From contig PQAK01000183.1 in the NCBI GenBank assembly GCA_003105225.1, forward strand, positions 1-15,101: a DNA stretch of 15,101 bases, read 5' to 3'. Both the position numbers and the translations under genes were made by a program. The DNA is from Deltaproteobacteria bacterium. GTDB taxonomy: Bacteria > Desulfobacterota > Deferrimicrobia > Deferrimicrobiales > Deferrimicrobiaceae. The notes beneath the pieces are model-generated. The model saw only the letters and a program-made list of their open reading frames with translations, did not search any database and was not told the origin of the DNA. Every line of letters begins with the position of its first letter. Position 1 is the first letter of the stretch. Positions 12,878 through 15,101 of this stretch are shown piece by piece.

Positions 12878-14442
12878 GGGCCCGCCCTCCCTTCCGCTTC
12901 GATCCGCCCGATCAACGCAAGCGCCTCCTCGCGGAACCCCTCCGCCGGAAGCTCCTTCATCCGCCCCAGCTCTTCCCGGAAGGGAAGGGCCAGGACCTTT
13001 TCCACGGGGATCCCCTTCCCGAGCAGCTCCCTGCAGAGGGAATGGAACGAAAGGATCGCCTTGAGCATGTAATAGGTCTTCTCCGGGTGGCTTGCGGCGT
13101 CGTTTTCCGAGAAAGCGCTCTGGCGCAGGAAATCTTCGCGAAGCATCCCGCTGACCAGCAGCACGATCCGTTCCTGGTCCTGGAGGGATTCGATCCCCAC
13201 CAGCTGGACGATCTCCTGGAGCTCTTCCTCCCGCTGGAGGAGCCCCATCATCTCGCCGCGCAAGGCAGGCCATTCGGCCGACACGTGGTCCCGGAACCAC
13301 TCGTCGACCGTCCCGGCGTAGAGCGAGTAGCTTTTCCTCCAGTCGACGGCGGGGAAGTGCCTGCGGTGCGCCAGGTCGGGGTCCAGGGCCCACAGGACCC
13401 CCGCGATTCTCTGGGAGCTCTGCGTGACGGGCTCCGAAAAATCCCCGCCGGGGGGAGAGACCGCCGAAACGATGGTGACCGTCCCCTCCCGTCCTCCGTC
13501 CCCGAGGCAGACCACCCTGCCGCCCCGCTCGTAGAAGCCGGCCAGCCGGGTGGCCAGGTAGGTCGGGTATCCTTCCTCCCCCGGCATCTCCTCGAGGCGG
13601 GAGGAGATCTCCCGCAGCGCTTCCGCCCACCGCGAGATGGAGTCGGCCATGAGGGCCACCCGGTAGCCCATGTCCCGGTAATATTCCGCGATCGTGATCC
13701 CCGTATAGACGGATGCCTCGCGGGCCGCCACCGGCATGTTCGAGGTGTTCACGACGAGGACGGTCCTCTCCATGAGCGGCCTTCCCGTGCACGGGTCCTC
13801 GAGCTCGGGGAAATCCGTCAGGACCTCCGTCATCTCGTTCCCGCGCTCCCCGCACCCCACGTAGACCACGATGTCCACATCGGCGAACTTTGCCACGGAC
13901 TGCTCGAAGATGGTCTTGCCCGTACCGAACCCACCCGGGATGATGGCCGCGCCGCCGCGCGCCAGCGGGAAGAGGAAGTCGATGATGCGCTGGCCGGTGA
14001 CCAGGGGGGTAGAGGGCGCGAACTTCTTTTTATAGGGTCTCGGCATCCGCACCGGCCACTCGTGACAGCCGGGGATCTCCAGGCCGCTCTCCAGCTCGCC
14101 GAAGGGCTCATCGAGGCTGACGCTGCCGGACGCAACGCCGACGACCTTCCCCCGCTCGGAGCCACACAGGATGTAATGGGTGAACGCTCCCTCCTGCACC
14201 TGGCCGATGACCTTCCCGAACTGCAGCTCGTCGCCCGGCTTTATTGCCGGCGTAAAGTTCCATCGCTTCGTATAGTCGAGGCCGTACATCTCTTTCCACG
14301 CCCGGATGAACGGCCCCATCTCCCGACGCATCTGCTCGAGCGGCCGTTGGAGCCCGTCGTACATGCTGCCCATGAGCCCCGGACCCAGACGGACCGTGAG
14401 CGGCATGCCGACGCCCTTGACCGGCTCGCCCACGCCCAGGCC
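12874..14442 (-). CDS. atpA: V-type ATP synthase catalytic subunit A, N-terminally truncated
   Basis: This is the catalytic subunit of the V/A-type ATPase head. The recognisable part is 522 residues, starting at GLGVGEPVKG, which corresponds to about residue 57 of a full subunit A. It contains LGPGLMGSMYDGLQRPLE, the bulge-domain region, the Walker A motif GGFGTGKT (near 13915-13938), YVGCGERGNEMTEVL, the segment NTSNMPVAAREASVYTGITI, and ADSISRWAEALREISSRLEE. The C-terminal domain is complete and the TAG overlaps the atpB start. The first roughly 56 residues, normally the N-terminal beta-barrel, are absent. Beyond 14442 the minus-strand frame stays open but is unrelated low-complexity translation, because the plus strand there encodes an alpha-mannosidase. 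I do not extend the gene into that region. Confidence 0.93.
   Translation of the reverse strand, partial: GLGVGEPVKGVGMPLTVRLGPGLMGSMYDGLQRPLEQMRREMGPFIRAWKEMYGLDYTKRWNFTPAIKPGDELQFGKVIGQVQEGAFTHYILCGSERGKVVGVASGSVSLDEPFGELESGLEIPGCHEWPVRMPRPYKKKFAPSTPLVTGQRIIDFLFPLARGGAAIIPGGFGTGKTIFEQSVAKFADVDIVVYVGCGERGNEMTEVLTDFPELEDPCTGRPLMERTVLVVNTSNMPVAAREASVYTGITIAEYYRDMGYRVALMADSISRWAEALREISSRLEEMPGEEGYPTYLATRLAGFYERGGRVVCLGDGGREGTVTIVSAVSPPGGDFSEPVTQSSQRIAGVLWALDPDLAHRRHFPAVDWRKSYSLYAGTVDEWFRDHVSAEWPALRGEMMGLLQREEELQEIVQLVGIESLQDQERIVLLVSGMLREDFLRQSAFSENDAASHPEKTYYMLKAILSFHSLCRELLGKGIPVEKVLALPFREELGRMKELPAEGFREEALALIGRIEAEGRAGP
12875..12892 (-). promoter_or_regulatory. Ribosome binding site and ATA initiation site of atpB
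   Basis: On the minus strand GGGAGG is followed by GCGGGCCC and then ATA, whose last two bases form the start of the atpA TAG stop. The Shine-Dalgarno spacing is ideal for initiation at this ATA and for no other nearby codon in the atpB frame. Confidence 0.6.
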
Positions 14443-15101
14443 GCGCGGGACCGCGACTGGCTCTTCGTCGGGCACGCCCACATCGACCCCGTCTGGCGCT
14501 GGACGAAGGACGAGGGCTACCAGGAGGTGTTCGCGACCTTCCGCTCCGCCCTCGACCGCCTGCGGGAGTTCCCGGGGGTCGCCTTCGTCGCGAGCTCGGC
14601 CCAGTTCTACGAGTGGGTCGCGGAAGAGGACCCCGCGATGTTCGAGGAGATCCGCGCCCGCGTCGCCGAGGGGCGCTGGAACGTCGTCGGCGGCTGGTGG
14701 ATCGAGCCCGACCTCAACTGCCCGGGCGGCGAGTCGCTCGTCCGGCAGGGGCTCTACGGGCAGCGCTTCTTCCGCGAGCGCCTGGGCCGCGTCGCCCGCG
14801 TCGGCTTCAACCCCGACAGCTTCGGCCACCCGTCGACCCTGCCCCAGATCCTGCGCGGACAGGGCCTGGAGGCGTACGTCTTCATGCGCCCCGGGCCGCA
14901 CGAGAAGCCGGAGCTCCCCGCTCCCCTCTTCCGGTGGGAGGGTCCCGACGGCACCCGCATCCTCGCCATCCAGATCGGCGAGTCGTACAACGCCACCGAG
15001 CGGGACCTCGAGCGCCGCCTGCAGCTCCACCGCGAGCGCTTCGAGAAGGACCTCCCGACCGTCCGCGCCGGGGCGCTCTTCTACGGCGTCGGCAACCACG
15101 G
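14420..15101 (+). CDS. GH38 alpha-mannosidase, partial at both ends
   Basis: Frame 1 on the plus strand encodes part of a glycoside hydrolase family 38 alpha-mannosidase catalytic domain, about 227 residues, still open at the window end. Visible features are VGHAHIDPVWRWTKDEG (zinc-binding His and Asp), FVASSAQFYEW, GGWWIEPDLNCPGGESLVRQ, then NPDSFGHPSTLPQIL, whose Asp (codon 14815-14817) is the expected nucleophile, and FYGVGNHG at the end. These enzymes release alpha-linked mannose using a zinc ion. There is no start codon: the frame runs back into the truncated atpA on the other strand. The left limit is approximate. Third codon positions are almost all G or C, a stronger bias than in the rest of the window. 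Confidence 0.88.

Noticed and set aside
10691..13072. Plus-strand frame of 793 codons opposite atpD and atpB
   Set aside because: An antisense shadow of ATPase genes; long open frames are expected at this G+C content.
12878..13855. Upstream extension of the atpB frame
   Set aside because: It overlaps atpA in another frame and is Gly/Arg-rich; real subunit B homology begins at the ATA.
14443..15099. Minus-strand extension of the atpA frame to a 741-residue protein
   Set aside because: The extra 219 residues are the antisense of a GH38 alpha-mannosidase and show no subunit A homology.
1..15101. CRISPR arrays, tRNA or rRNA genes, and transposase genes
   Set aside because: I looked on both strands and saw no regularly spaced direct repeats, tRNA-like cloverleaf, rRNA signature or transposase motif.

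Overview
This is a G+C-rich bacterial window. A lipoprotein with a lipobox and a secreted blue-copper protein point to a Gram-negative-type cell envelope. The mix of [NiFe]-hydrogenase maturation genes, a V-type ATPase and a phosphosulfolactate-synthase-like tail would suit an anaerobic or facultative deltaproteobacterial-type (Desulfobacterota-like) organism. That placement is an inference from gene content only and is weak.

Layout from left to right. (1) 1-1566, plus strand: the 3' end of a ComA/phosphosulfolactate-synthase-like gene and a complete MmgE/PrpD-family gene. (2) 1760-2131, minus strand: a small DCC/DUF393 thiol-disulfide oxidoreductase-like gene. (3) About 2148-2639: a non-coding, strongly palindromic repeat element with nested inverted repeats and three hairpins. 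(4) 2772-3224, plus strand: a secreted cupredoxin, closed by a hairpin that it shares with the convergent hyp operon. (5) 3256-8464, minus strand: a tight operon read right to left as hydrogenase maturation protease, hypF, hypC, hypD, hypE. (6) 8764-9732, plus strand: a lipoprotein of unknown function with its own promoter. (7) 9815-10817, plus strand: hypB and hypA, both starting with TTG. (8) 10814-about 14442, minus strand: V-type ATPase genes atpA (5'-truncated), atpB and atpD. (9) About 14420-15101, plus strand: part of a GH38 alpha-mannosidase, open at the window end.

The hyp genes form an almost complete maturation set. HypF and the HypC-HypD-HypE complex build the Fe(CN)2CO group, HypA and HypB deliver nickel, and the protease trims the large subunit. 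No hydrogenase structural subunit lies in the window, so the target enzyme is encoded elsewhere. The V-ATPase genes follow the usual A-B-D order.

The points most worth checking are these. atpB has no ordinary start codon; an ATA sits exactly where the family's ATG belongs, with a good Shine-Dalgarno sequence. atpA abruptly becomes an opposite-strand alpha-mannosidase near 14.43 kb, which looks like an assembly chimera or a recent rearrangement. hypF carries an AT-rich in-frame insertion of roughly 30 codons. The palindromic repeat element has no coding function that I can see. I did not find a clearly new multi-gene system.
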